A DNA stretch of 64,000 nt, from positions 186,001 through 250,000 of the forward strand of contig JAEULA010000008.1 in assembly GCA_016793165.1 (NCBI GenBank). The letters run 5' to 3'. Shown here piece after piece: positions 7,566 to 15,437 of this stretch. The position numbers were made by a program, and so were the translations under genes. Source of the DNA: Alphaproteobacteria bacterium. Its GTDB lineage: Bacteria; Pseudomonadota; Alphaproteobacteria; CACIAM-22H2. Numbering within the stretch: position 1 is the first letter of the stretch; each line of letters begins with the position of its first letter. The notes below the pieces were generated by a model. It made no database searches and had not been told where the DNA came from. It saw only the letters and a list, made by a program, of their open reading frames with translations.

Positions 7566-8113
7566 GCGCGCCCGGCGCCGCCGCGAGCGTCGAGATCGAT
7601 CCGACCGCCTTCGTCAGTCCGGACGCCCGGATCCACGGGTCCGTGCGCGGAACGCGGATCCGCATCGGGGCGCACACGCAGATCTACGACTACGTCGTGA
7701 TTCGCGCCGTCGGCGGCGCCGGCGACGTGGAGATCGGCGCGCACTGCTACATCAATCCGCACTGCGTGTTGTACTCGGGCCACGGCATCCGCCTCGGAGA
7801 CTACGTTCTCGTCGGGCCTGGCACGGTGATCGCGCCGGCCAACCACGCCTACGAGCGGCGCGACGTTCCAATCCGTCACCAGGGCTTCATGGCCTCGCGC
7901 GGCGGGGTGGCGGTCGGCGACGACGTCTGGATCGGCGCCAACGCCACGCTGCTGGACGGCACGCGCATCGGCCACGGCGCCGTGATCGCGGCCGGCAGCG
8001 TCGTGCGCGGCACGGTCGGCGCGTTCGAGATCTGGGGCGGGACGCCCGCGCGCAAGCTCGGCGAGCGCCCGGGCGGCGAGGCCCCGCCTCAGGGCTTGAT
8101 GATCAGGCCCTGA
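7562..8113 (+). CDS. Left-handed beta-helix (hexapeptide) acyltransferase
   Basis: 183 residues with repeated [LIV]-G-x4 hexapeptides (for example VEIGAHCYINPHCVLY, IRLGDYVLVGPG, VAVGDDVWIGAN, TRIGHGAVIAAG) and the C-terminal GTPARKLGE typical of the WecD/VatD/galactoside-acetyltransferase group. His in ANHAYERRD is a plausible catalytic base. It probably O- or N-acetylates a sugar of the local glycan. Last plus-strand gene of the sugar operon; its 3' end overlaps the convergent methyltransferase gene by 25 nt. Confidence 0.87.
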   Translation: MSAPGAAASVEIDPTAFVSPDARIHGSVRGTRIRIGAHTQIYDYVVIRAVGGAGDVEIGAHCYINPHCVLYSGHGIRLGDYVLVGPGTVIAPANHAYERRDVPIRHQGFMASRGGVAVGDDVWIGANATLLDGTRIGHGAVIAAGSVVRGTVGAFEIWGGTPARKLGERPGGEAPPQGLMIRP

Positions 8114-8835
8114 CCGGTCGGCAGCGGCAGGATGCCGACGCCACGGCTCGCGGCGAAGCGGTCGAGCGCGATCTTCTGCACGATGTGGGCGCGGAAGCCG
8201 TAGTCGTCGAGCACGACGACGGCGCCGGGCACCAGTTTGTCCCAGAAGAACTCCATCGCGGCGACTTCGGGAGCGGCCGCGTTCATGTCGATCGAAAGGT
8301 AGGCGACCTTCTCGGCGCGGACCTGCTCGAGCGTGAACGGCACGGCGCCCTTGATGATCTGCACGTTGGGGAAGGGCTCGAAGGTCGCCTTGACCTCCTC
8401 GTAGCAGTCGCCCGCGTATTTCCGGTTCATGCGGTCGACGCCGAGGCGCCGCTCCGGTTCGGTGAGCATCTCCTCCGCGATTCCCTGGAAGGTGTCGAGG
8501 AGCCAGAAGCGGCGATCGGCCTCCTGGTTGAAGTCGACGTACTCGACGATCGCACGCGAGTAGATCCCGGTGAAGACGCCGCACTCGACGAAGTCGCCGT
8601 CGAGATGCAGCCCGTGCTCGGCGGCCCAGCAGCAGACCTGGACGCGCCAGCCGACCTCCAGGTTGCCGCGGCGCGAGCGGATCGTGTCGATCCCGCGCGC
8701 GTAGGCCGCCGCGAAGCGCGGATCGCGCAGGAAGTCGGCATTGTGCTGGGTCGCGAGACCGTCGGCGTTGTAGGCCAGCGGCCCCTGGACGATCTCAAGC
8801 CCGTTCGGAAGTCTCGCGGCGGCGGCATTGGCCAT
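8089..8835 (-). CDS. TylF/MycF-family sugar O-methyltransferase
   Basis: 248 residues. It matches the macrocin O-methyltransferase (TylF) family of metal-dependent sugar methyltransferases: GDFVECGVFTGIYSRAI is the SAM-binding loop around residues 80-96, with FWLLDTFQGI, YLSIDMNA and VVLDDYGF (metal-binding Asp pair) following. It lies 10 nt after the glycosyltransferase gene on the same strand, and so at the end of the flgF-flgG-flgA-flgH transcription unit. A role in decorating a flagellar or surface glycan is likely. Confidence 0.85.
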   Translation of the reverse strand: MANAAAARLPNGLEIVQGPLAYNADGLATQHNADFLRDPRFAAAYARGIDTIRSRRGNLEVGWRVQVCCWAAEHGLHLDGDFVECGVFTGIYSRAIVEYVDFNQEADRRFWLLDTFQGIAEEMLTEPERRLGVDRMNRKYAGDCYEEVKATFEPFPNVQIIKGAVPFTLEQVRAEKVAYLSIDMNAAAPEVAAMEFFWDKLVPGAVVVLDDYGFRAHIVQKIALDRFAASRGVGILPLPTGQGLIIKP

Positions 8836-8845
8836 GTCGTTCTCC

Positions 8846-9721
8846 TCAGGCGGCGCGCTTGTCTGCGAACGTCTCGTCGAGGAGACGCTCCATGCAGCTC
8901 TTCATGGTGACGGACCGGAACTTCGCGTGAGCGTCCTCGGCCTGCCGCGTCCAGTTGGCCGCGTCGACGAGCGCGGCGAAGTCGGCGACGAAGCTCTCGG
9001 CGTCGGTCACCCGGGTGTATGCCAGATAGCCGGCCGGGTCGGTCTCCCGCTCGGACAGGATCGCGCAGCGGTTGTTCGCGAGCAGGCAGATCCGGAACGA
9101 GTTCACGTGCGTGTAGATGTCCTTCTGGATGATGTTCAGCTGGACCTTGCTGCGACCGATCAGCTCGTTGCGGATGAAGCCCGGCGAGCTGTGGTCGTGC
9201 CGACCCTTGAACCCCGCACGGTCGAGGGCGGCAAGCATCTCCTTGCGTCGCGCCGTCATCGAGCCGAAGAAGTAGTAGTCCAGGGTTTTGTCGGCGGCAT
9301 GGGCGATCGTCTCGAGCTCGGGCAGGTAGCCCCAGCGCAGGAAGCGTGCCGGCACGTCGTAGCGGCCGTACTCGGCGATGTTGTCCTGGATCACGTCCCA
9401 CGCGAAGGCGCCGCGCCGGATCAGCGGCACGTAGGCGCCGAGAAAGTCGACCTTGGCCGGGTTGTGGTTGAGCAGGTCGTCCTTGATGACCTCGGTGTTG
9501 ACGACGGCATAGGTGAGGCCGGACTTCGCGATCTGCAGGATGCTGTCGCGGGGCAGGAAGTAGGCGCCGACGAGCAGGTTCACGCGCGACGCGTCGACCC
9601 GGTTCCAGTCCATGGTCACGTCGTGGCCGCAGCTTGCCAGGCCGTGCCGCAGGGCGAGCATGAAGTCCTGCCGCAGCGCGAGGATGTTCTCCGGGCCGAG
9701 GAAGACGACGTTGAAGCGCAT
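8846..9721 (-). CDS. Putative glycosyltransferase (GT-B-like, CgeB-type C-terminus)
   Basis: 291 residues. The C-terminal half has SSPGFIRNELIGRSKVQLNI and VNSFRICLLANNRCAIL, the pattern seen in Glyco_trans_1 / CgeB-like proteins where a conserved Arg and a small-residue loop contact the nucleotide sugar. The N-terminus (MRFNVVFLGPEN) could begin a Rossmann-like strand. There is no signal peptide. Start at ATG 9721, only 15 nt after the flgH stop, so it is probably co-transcribed with the flagellar ring genes. Family assignment is by motif only and is moderate. Confidence 0.6.
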   Translation of the reverse strand: MRFNVVFLGPENILALRQDFMLALRHGLASCGHDVTMDWNRVDASRVNLLVGAYFLPRDSILQIAKSGLTYAVVNTEVIKDDLLNHNPAKVDFLGAYVPLIRRGAFAWDVIQDNIAEYGRYDVPARFLRWGYLPELETIAHAADKTLDYYFFGSMTARRKEMLAALDRAGFKGRHDHSSPGFIRNELIGRSKVQLNIIQKDIYTHVNSFRICLLANNRCAILSERETDPAGYLAYTRVTDAESFVADFAALVDAANWTRQAEDAHAKFRSVTMKSCMERLLDETFADKRAA

Positions 9722-9736
9722 AAGCGACGCTCCCGG

Positions 9737-10486
9737 TCAGAACGGGAACAGGATGTCGAAGACCTCCTGGCCCCAGCGCGGGCGCTGGACGTCGGTGATC
9801 TGGCCGCGGCCGCCGTAGCTGATCCGCGCCTCGGCGAGCCGGTCGTGCGGCACCTCGTTGGTCGAGCGGATGTCCTGCGGCCGCACGACTCCGCCGACCT
9901 GCAGCACGCGGTTCTCGCTGTTGACGCGGACCTCCTGGCTGCCCTGGACCACCAGGTTGCCGTTGGGCAGCACCTGCGTGACCACGGCGGCGACGCGCAC
10001 GGCGATCGTCTCCTTGCGCTCGATCGTCCCCTTGCCGGTGCTGGAGTTCGACGAGGAGAAGTCGACGAGGCTGTCGTTGCTGGCCGCGGCGTTCTTGCCC
10101 GGAAGGACCTTCATGATCTTGCCGATGTCGTAGCCCAGGAAGGAGGGGGCGCCCACGGCCTCCGAGTTCGAACGCGAGCGCGCGGACGAGTTCTCCAGCG
10201 AGGCGGTGTCCGCGATGTTGATCGTGACGGTCAGGATGTCGCCGAGCTGCGAGGCGCGCTGATCCTTGAAGAAGGCGCGGGCGCCCGGACGCCACAGCGA
10301 GTTGGGCTGCTGCTCGACCGCGACGGGTGTCGGCGTCGGCATGGTCACCGGCGGCCGCGTCTGCGCCGGATTGGCGATCTCGCTCTGCGGCGGCGCCGCG
10401 CCGACATGGCTGAGGCGGTCGAGCGCGCTGGTGCAGGCGCCGAGCGAGAGCGCGGTGGTGAGGAGGACGAGGCGCGAGACGTGCAT
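9737..10486 (-). CDS. flgH: Flagellar L-ring lipoprotein FlgH
   Basis: 249 residues. It builds the outer-membrane L-ring of the flagellar basal body. The lipobox LSLGAC puts the lipidated Cys at residue 18. Later motifs (SLWRPGARAFFKDQRASQLGDILTV near residues 63-88, LVVQGSQEVRVNSENRVLQVGGVVRPQDI, EARISYGGRG) are diagnostic. It follows flgA by 34 nt and is followed at 15 nt by a putative glycosyltransferase rather than by flgI. Confidence 0.95.
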   Translation of the reverse strand: MHVSRLVLLTTALSLGACTSALDRLSHVGAAPPQSEIANPAQTRPPVTMPTPTPVAVEQQPNSLWRPGARAFFKDQRASQLGDILTVTINIADTASLENSSARSRSNSEAVGAPSFLGYDIGKIMKVLPGKNAAASNDSLVDFSSSNSSTGKGTIERKETIAVRVAAVVTQVLPNGNLVVQGSQEVRVNSENRVLQVGGVVRPQDIRSTNEVPHDRLAEARISYGGRGQITDVQRPRWGQEVFDILFPF

Positions 10487-10520
10487 GGAGCGTGGCCTTC
10501 TTGGGCTGGGCTGAGCGGAA

Positions 10521-11459
10521 TCAGTTGGTGGCGGCGAAGAGCGGGACGGCGACCGTGTCCGGGCCGACGACCTGACCTTCGATGGTCTTGCGGGTCTGCA
10601 GGTTCATCACGCGGACCATGTCGCCGCGCGAGCCTTCGTCGATCGCGCGGCCCTGGGCGCTGAGGGACATGCTGCCGGCGCGCAGCGTGATGACGATGAG
10701 GCTGTTGCGGGCCACGAGGATCGGCGGGCGGATGTCGTTCTCGCGCACCGGCTCGCCGCCGCGCAGGCTCCGCCGGGCGCTGCGGCCGATCAGCCCCTCG
10801 GCGTCGCCGACGACGTCGCGCTTGAGCGTGTCGCTGCGCATCTCGACGAGCTGGACGTCGGCGGCGCGGATGATCTCGCCGCTCTGCATCGGTCGGCGCA
10901 GGACCGGCACCGGGCGCGTCGGGACGGCGCGGCCGGACACGGCGATGCGCTGGGCGGAGGGATGGCTGGCCCCGGCGACGAGCAGCGCCGAGAACCGTCC
11001 CGAGGTGCGGTCGTAGGAGAGGGACTGGATGTCGAGGGTCGGCGGCGCCTGGATGGCGATCGCCATTTCCGGCGCGCGGCCCGCGAAGTCGAGCTGCATG
11101 GCCTCGGCGCCGCCCTCGCGCTGGATCGCCTCGCGCAGCGCGGTCGCGATCTCGGCGGCGGGGATGATCCGCCCGATGCGCTCGACCACGATGCGGTCGA
11201 AGCGGCTCACCGGCCGCCAGCCCAGCCCGTGCACGCGCGCCGTCTCCTGCAGCCAGGCCGCATCGAGGACGTAGCGGCGGCCCGGTGCCGGGGCGCGCAG
11301 GACGATGGCGTCGGACTCGGGGCCGACGCCGTCGAAGATGTCGCTCAGGCGGACGGTGTCGGCGTCGAGCGTCGCGCCGGGCTTCAGCGTGGTCGCGCCG
11401 GCGGGCGTGGCGAAGGTGTAGATCAGCGCGCCGAGCGCGAGGATCAGGAGGAGTCTCAT
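10521..11459 (-). CDS. flgA: Flagellar P-ring assembly chaperone FlgA
   Basis: 312 residues. FlgA is a periplasmic chaperone needed for FlgI polymerisation. A signal peptide is visible (MRLLLILALGALIYTF, cleavage near AGA). The C-terminal SAF domain has PVPVLRRPMQSGEIIRAADV, GLIGRSARRSLRGGEPV, RNSLIVITLRAGSMSLSAQG and NLQTRKTIEGQVVG. Its N-terminal half is longer than the enterobacterial form, as is usual in alphaproteobacteria. It is 13 nt after flgG and 34 nt before flgH. Confidence 0.94.
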   Translation of the reverse strand: MRLLLILALGALIYTFATPAGATTLKPGATLDADTVRLSDIFDGVGPESDAIVLRAPAPGRRYVLDAAWLQETARVHGLGWRPVSRFDRIVVERIGRIIPAAEIATALREAIQREGGAEAMQLDFAGRAPEMAIAIQAPPTLDIQSLSYDRTSGRFSALLVAGASHPSAQRIAVSGRAVPTRPVPVLRRPMQSGEIIRAADVQLVEMRSDTLKRDVVGDAEGLIGRSARRSLRGGEPVRENDIRPPILVARNSLIVITLRAGSMSLSAQGRAIDEGSRGDMVRVMNLQTRKTIEGQVVGPDTVAVPLFAATN

Positions 11460-11472
11460 GGCCGGCCTCGGA

Positions 11473-12258
11473 TCAGCGGAGCTGGTTCAGCGAGCCCATC
11501 ATCTCGTCGGACGCCTGGATGACCTTGGAGTTCATCTCGTAGGCGCGCTGCGCGGTGATGAGGTTGGTGACCTCCTGGACGGTGTTGACGTTGGCCGTCT
11601 CGAGGAAGCCCTGGAGGATCGTGCCGAAGCCGCTGCGGCCCGCGGTCCCGGTGACCGGGTCGCCCGAGGCCTGGGTGTTGCGGAAGAGATTGTCGCCCAT
11701 GCCCTCGAGCCCGGCGTCGTTGGCGAAGGTGGCGAGCTCGAACTGGCCGACGCGCTGCACCGCCGTCGAGGTCGGCTGCTTGACGAGGATCTCGCCCGAG
11801 GTGTTGACGGTCACGTCGACCGCGTCGCGCGGGATCGTGCCGCCGCCCTTCACCGTGTATCCGTCGGCGGTGACGATCTTGCCTTCGGCGCTGAGCTGGA
11901 AGGAGCCGGCGCGCGAATAGGCGGTCTCGCCCGACGGCATCTCGATCTGGAACCAGCCCTTGCCCTGCAGCGCGACGTCGAGCGTGTTGCCGGTCGTCGT
12001 CAGGCTGCCCTGCTCGGTGATGCGATAGACGGCGGCGGTCTTGACGCCGAGGCCGATCTGGATCCCCGACGGGACGATGGTGTTGGCGTCCGAGGACGCG
12101 GCGCCGGCGCGCCGCTGGTTCTGGTACAGCAGGTCCTGGAACTCGGCGCGCTGGCGCTTGAACGCCGTCGTGTTCATGTTCGCGATGTTGTTCGAGATCG
12201 TCTCGACGTTGAGCTGCTGAGCCAGCATGCCCGTCGCCGCGATACTGAGTGAACGCAT
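11473..12258 (-). CDS. flgG: Flagellar distal rod protein FlgG
   Basis: 261 residues, standard length. N-terminal MRSLSIAATGMLAQQLNVETISNNIANMNT-type rod signature, SGIQIGLGVKTAAV, and the C-terminal QEVTNLITAQRAYEMNSKVIQASDEMM heptad segment. It forms the distal rod that passes through the P- and L-rings. Member of the flgF-flgG-flgA-flgH operon, 32 nt after flgF. Confidence 0.97.
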   Translation of the reverse strand: MRSLSIAATGMLAQQLNVETISNNIANMNTTAFKRQRAEFQDLLYQNQRRAGAASSDANTIVPSGIQIGLGVKTAAVYRITEQGSLTTTGNTLDVALQGKGWFQIEMPSGETAYSRAGSFQLSAEGKIVTADGYTVKGGGTIPRDAVDVTVNTSGEILVKQPTSTAVQRVGQFELATFANDAGLEGMGDNLFRNTQASGDPVTGTAGRSGFGTILQGFLETANVNTVQEVTNLITAQRAYEMNSKVIQASDEMMGSLNQLR

Positions 12259-12290
12259 CGTTCCGTTCTCCTGGCTTTCCGGTCCCGCCG

Positions 12291-13034
12291 TCAGGCGACC
12301 CGGCTGATCTTGTCGATGGCGCGGCGGACGCGCTCATGCTCCTGCTCGAGCACCCGCGTCGCCGACTGGAAGCGGCGCATGAGATCGATCATCTGCGTGA
12401 CCTCGAGCACGGGCTGGACGTTGGAGCCCTCGATCATCCCCTGCGCGAGCTCGGTGCGGCCGTCGACGGGGAGCGCGTCGGCGTCGGTCTCGAACATGTT
12501 CTCGCCGACCTTGCGCATCGCCTGCTCGTTCTCGAACTTGACCACCCGCAGCTTGCCGATGGTCCCGTCCTTGCCGGTGATGTTGCCGCGGCGGTCGATC
12601 TCGATGTTGGTGTCGCCGGCGGGGAGGGTGATCGGGGCGCCGTTGTCGCCGAGAACGCGGGCTCCGTTGCTGAGGATCAGCTGGCCCTGGGCGTCGGGCC
12701 GGAAGCTGCCGTGACGCGTGTAGCGGACGCCGTCGTCGGTCTGGACCGCGAAATAGCCGTCGCCGACGATGCCGACGTCGAGCGTGTTGCCGGTCCGCTC
12801 CATGACGCCGGCCCGTGTGTCGCGCAGCAGCGCGGCCTCGGTGACGAAGGCGGCGCTGCGCTCCGCGCCCTGGACGCCGGGGTTCATCGCCTTGGGCGAG
12901 ATCATCGAGCGGAAGGTCAGCTTCTCGCCCTGGAATCCCGGCGTGGAGCTGTTCGCCATGTTGTTGGCCACCACCTCCATCTGCCGGTGCAGGCCGGTCA
13001 TCAGGGACAGGGCGATATAGGACGGGTTCTCCAT
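12291..13034 (-). CDS. flgF: Flagellar proximal rod protein FlgF
   Basis: 247 residues. The start at ATG 13034 has a good ribosome-binding site (GGAAAGGA about 5 nt upstream), so longer in-frame versions are not needed. It begins with MENPSYIALSLMTGLHRQME and NNMANSSTPGFQGEK, has GNTLDVGIVGDGYFAVQT in the middle and ends with the VTQMIDLMRRFQSATRVL helix. First gene of the minus-strand rod/ring operon. Its upstream region, shared with fliL, holds a CtrA-like site. Confidence 0.95.
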   Translation of the reverse strand: MENPSYIALSLMTGLHRQMEVVANNMANSSTPGFQGEKLTFRSMISPKAMNPGVQGAERSAAFVTEAALLRDTRAGVMERTGNTLDVGIVGDGYFAVQTDDGVRYTRHGSFRPDAQGQLILSNGARVLGDNGAPITLPAGDTNIEIDRRGNITGKDGTIGKLRVVKFENEQAMRKVGENMFETDADALPVDGRTELAQGMIEGSNVQPVLEVTQMIDLMRRFQSATRVLEQEHERVRRAIDKISRVA

Positions 13035-13233
13035 TGTCCTTTCCGTCTCGTCATGGCGCGTTCTCGCGCCGCCGACCGGCGCCGGAGGGTCCGGTACGGT
13101 CTCCCCCTCCAAAGCGAATGCCGTGCCAGGAACCAAGCGCGGCGATTCCAATCGCTTAGGGCCGCGGCCGCGACTCCGCGACGGGTCGTCGGCAAGAGCC
13201 GCCGGGCAATAACTGCCGCTTCGGGGGCCGGCC

Positions 13234-13249
13234 TCAACCGCTTCTTAAC
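13234..13249. promoter_or_regulatory. Near-consensus CtrA-type site between flgF and fliL
   Basis: TCAA-CCGCTTC-TTAAC differs from TTAA-N7-TTAAC by one base. It lies in the 269-nt divergent region, 55 nt before fliL and about 200 nt before flgF. Confidence 0.45.
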
Positions 13250-13303
13250 CTTCCGGGACCTAGAACCGTGGCCTCCAGGCGAAGCGGGCGAGGCACGGTC
13301 ACG

Positions 13304-13828
13304 ATGTCGGGCGGCGAAGAGAAGAAGCCGGAAGGCGAAGGCGACGAGCAGCCGAAGAAGAAGAAGCTCTCGGGCAAGACCCTGGTGCTCTTCATCCTCG
13401 CGCCGCTGCTGCTGCTCGGCGGCGGCGGGGCCGGGGCGTACTTCATGCTGTTCGCCAACAAGCACGACGAGCATGCCGACGAGCACGCCGCGGAGAAGAA
13501 GGAGGACAAGAAGGCCCCGAAGGCGATGGTCTTCTACAATCTTCCCGAGCTGCTCGTGAACCTGAACGGGCAGGGCCGGCGCTCCAGCTTCCTCAAGATC
13601 AGCCTCAGCCTCGAGCTCGACGACGCGAACGACATCCCGCGCATCGAGGCGGTGCTGCCGCGCATCGTCGACGCCTTCCAGACCTATCTGCGCGAGCTGC
13701 GCCCCGAGGACCTGCGCGGTTCGGCGGGCCTCTATCGCCTTCGCGAGGAGCTGCTCGCCCGCGTCAACACCTCGGCCCAGCCGGCGAAGGTGAACGACGT
13801 GCTCTTCAAGGAAATGCTGATCCAATAG
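13304..13828 (+). CDS. fliL: Flagellar basal body-associated protein FliL
   Basis: 174 residues. An acidic/lysine-rich cytoplasmic N-terminus is followed by one membrane segment (residues ~27-47, LVLFILAPLLLLGGGGAGAYF), a His/Asp/Glu-rich linker and the periplasmic FliL domain (LPELLVNL, FLKISLSLEL, LPRIVDAFQTYLRELRPEDL). FliL stabilises stator units at the motor. The ATG at 13304 is used; a GTG at 13268 would add 12 residues. First gene of the fliL-fliM-DUF6468-MotE run. Confidence 0.93.
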   Translation: MSGGEEKKPEGEGDEQPKKKKLSGKTLVLFILAPLLLLGGGGAGAYFMLFANKHDEHADEHAAEKKEDKKAPKAMVFYNLPELLVNLNGQGRRSSFLKISLSLELDDANDIPRIEAVLPRIVDAFQTYLRELRPEDLRGSAGLYRLREELLARVNTSAQPAKVNDVLFKEMLIQ

Positions 13829-13851
13829 GCCGCGGCGGGGACGCGAAGGAC

Positions 13852-14910
13852 ATGGCGCCGGAGGACGGCAAGGAGATGACGGAAGAGGAGCGGATGGCCG
13901 CCGAGTGGGAGGCCGCCGCGAATTCCGGCGAGGGTGGCGACGGCGCGACCGCGAAGGCGTTGAGCCAGGACGAGATCGACTCGCTTCTCGGCTTCGACGG
14001 CGACAAGAACGGCGAGGGCGGCAGCGGCATCCAGGCCATCATCAACTCCGCGCTCGTCTCCTACGAGCGCCTGCCGATGCTCGAGGTGGTCTACGACCGC
14101 CTCGTGCGCATGCTGACGACGAGCCTGCGCAACTTCACGTCCGACAACGTCGAGGTCAGCCTCGACTCGATCACGTCCACGCGCTTCGGGGACTACCTGA
14201 ACTCGGTGCCGCTGCCGGCGATGCTCTGCGTCTTCAAGGCGCAGGAGTGGGACAATTTCGGGCTTCTGACCATCGACAGCGCGCTGATCTACTCGATCGT
14301 CGACGTGCTCCTGGGCGGACGCCGCGGAACCGCGGCGATGCGCATCGAGGGGCGGCCCTACACGACGATCGAGCGCAACCTGGTCGAGCGTCTGACGACC
14401 GTCGTGCTCGCCGACATCACGACGGCCTTCGAGCCGCTGTCGAAGGTCAACTTCGTCTTCGACCGCCTCGAGACCAATCCGCGCTTCGCCACGATCGCGC
14501 GCCCCGCCAATGCGGCGATCGTCGCGCGCCTGCGCATCGACATGGACGACCGCGGCGGCCGTCTCGAGCTGCTGCTGCCCTATGCGACGCTCGAGCCCGT
14601 GCGCGAGCTGCTGCTCCAGATGTTCCTGGGCGAGAAGTTCGGCCGCGATTCGATCTGGGAGACGCATCTCGCGACCCAGCTCTGGCAGACCGACGTCAGC
14701 ATCTCGGCCGTGCTCGACCAGCAGATGATGTCGCTCAACGACATCATGAACCTCAAGGTCGGAAGCCAGATCATGTTCGACGCGACGCCGGACAGCATGG
14801 TCGAGCTGCGCTGCGGCGACCAGCGCATGTTCAACGGCCGCATGGGCCGTCGCGGCCCGTACATGGCCATCTGCGTCGAGAACAAGTTGACCAAGGGAGA
14901 CGGGGTATGA
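13852..14910 (+). CDS. fliM: Flagellar motor switch protein FliM
   Basis: 352 residues. FliM is the C-ring protein that binds phospho-CheY and sets rotation direction. LSQDEIDSLLGF at about residues 37-48 is the CheY-binding peptide. YERLPMLEVVYDRLVRML and FGDYLNSVPLPAML mark the CheC-like middle domain, and LMSLNDIMNLKVG-type residues mark the C-terminal SpoA domain. The N-terminus before the CheY peptide is about 35 residues longer than in E. coli. It overlaps the next gene by 4 nt. Confidence 0.96.
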   Translation: MAPEDGKEMTEEERMAAEWEAAANSGEGGDGATAKALSQDEIDSLLGFDGDKNGEGGSGIQAIINSALVSYERLPMLEVVYDRLVRMLTTSLRNFTSDNVEVSLDSITSTRFGDYLNSVPLPAMLCVFKAQEWDNFGLLTIDSALIYSIVDVLLGGRRGTAAMRIEGRPYTTIERNLVERLTTVVLADITTAFEPLSKVNFVFDRLETNPRFATIARPANAAIVARLRIDMDDRGGRLELLLPYATLEPVRELLLQMFLGEKFGRDSIWETHLATQLWQTDVSISAVLDQQMMSLNDIMNLKVGSQIMFDATPDSMVELRCGDQRMFNGRMGRRGPYMAICVENKLTKGDGV

Positions 14911-15416
14911 CGACGACCATCGCCATCGATGCGCTGATCGTTCTTCTGCTGCTCGCGACCATCGGCTTCGCCTGGCGGCTCGACCGCCGGCTTGCGGCGC
15001 TGAAGCGCGAGCGCGGCCAGCTCGCCGACCTGATGACCGATTTCAGCAAGGCCGCGGCGAGCGCCGACGAGGGCCTCAAGGCATTGAAGCTGGCGGCCGA
15101 CGACATCGGTCGCGGGCTCGAGACGCTGGTCGCCAAGGGCCAGGGGCTGCGCGACGACCTCGGCTATCTCGTCGAGCGCGGCGAGCCGCTGGCCGACCGG
15201 CTCGCGGACGGCGTACGTGCGCGCGGCGCGGCGCCCGCGCCTGCGGCCCCGCAGCCGCCTCCGGCTGCCACGGCGGCTCCCGCCGCCACGGCGAGCGCAT
15301 CGCGTGCCGAGAGCGCGCGCCCCGTGCTGCGTGCATCGCGCGATCCCGTCGGCCAGACCGAGCCGCGCAGCGAGATCGAGCGCGAGCTCCTCAAGGCCCT
15401 CGCGGCCTTGCGCTGA
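14907..15416 (+). CDS. DUF6468-like bitopic membrane protein of the flagellar operon
   Basis: 169 residues with one N-terminal membrane segment (IAIDALIVLLLLATIGFAW), a helical region (residues ~25-95) and a Pro/Ala-rich low-complexity tail before a short helix, EIERELLKALAAL. The start overlaps the fliM stop (ATGA). Proteins of this layout occur beside fliM in alphaproteobacteria. The Caulobacter flagellar positioning factor PflI is a possible relative, but I cannot confirm homology from sequence alone. A structural role near the basal body is inferred from context. Confidence 0.72.
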   Translation: MTTTIAIDALIVLLLLATIGFAWRLDRRLAALKRERGQLADLMTDFSKAAASADEGLKALKLAADDIGRGLETLVAKGQGLRDDLGYLVERGEPLADRLADGVRARGAAPAPAAPQPPPAATAAPAATASASRAESARPVLRASRDPVGQTEPRSEIERELLKALAALR

Positions 15417-15437
15417 GCCGGGTCGAGGCGCGCCGCG

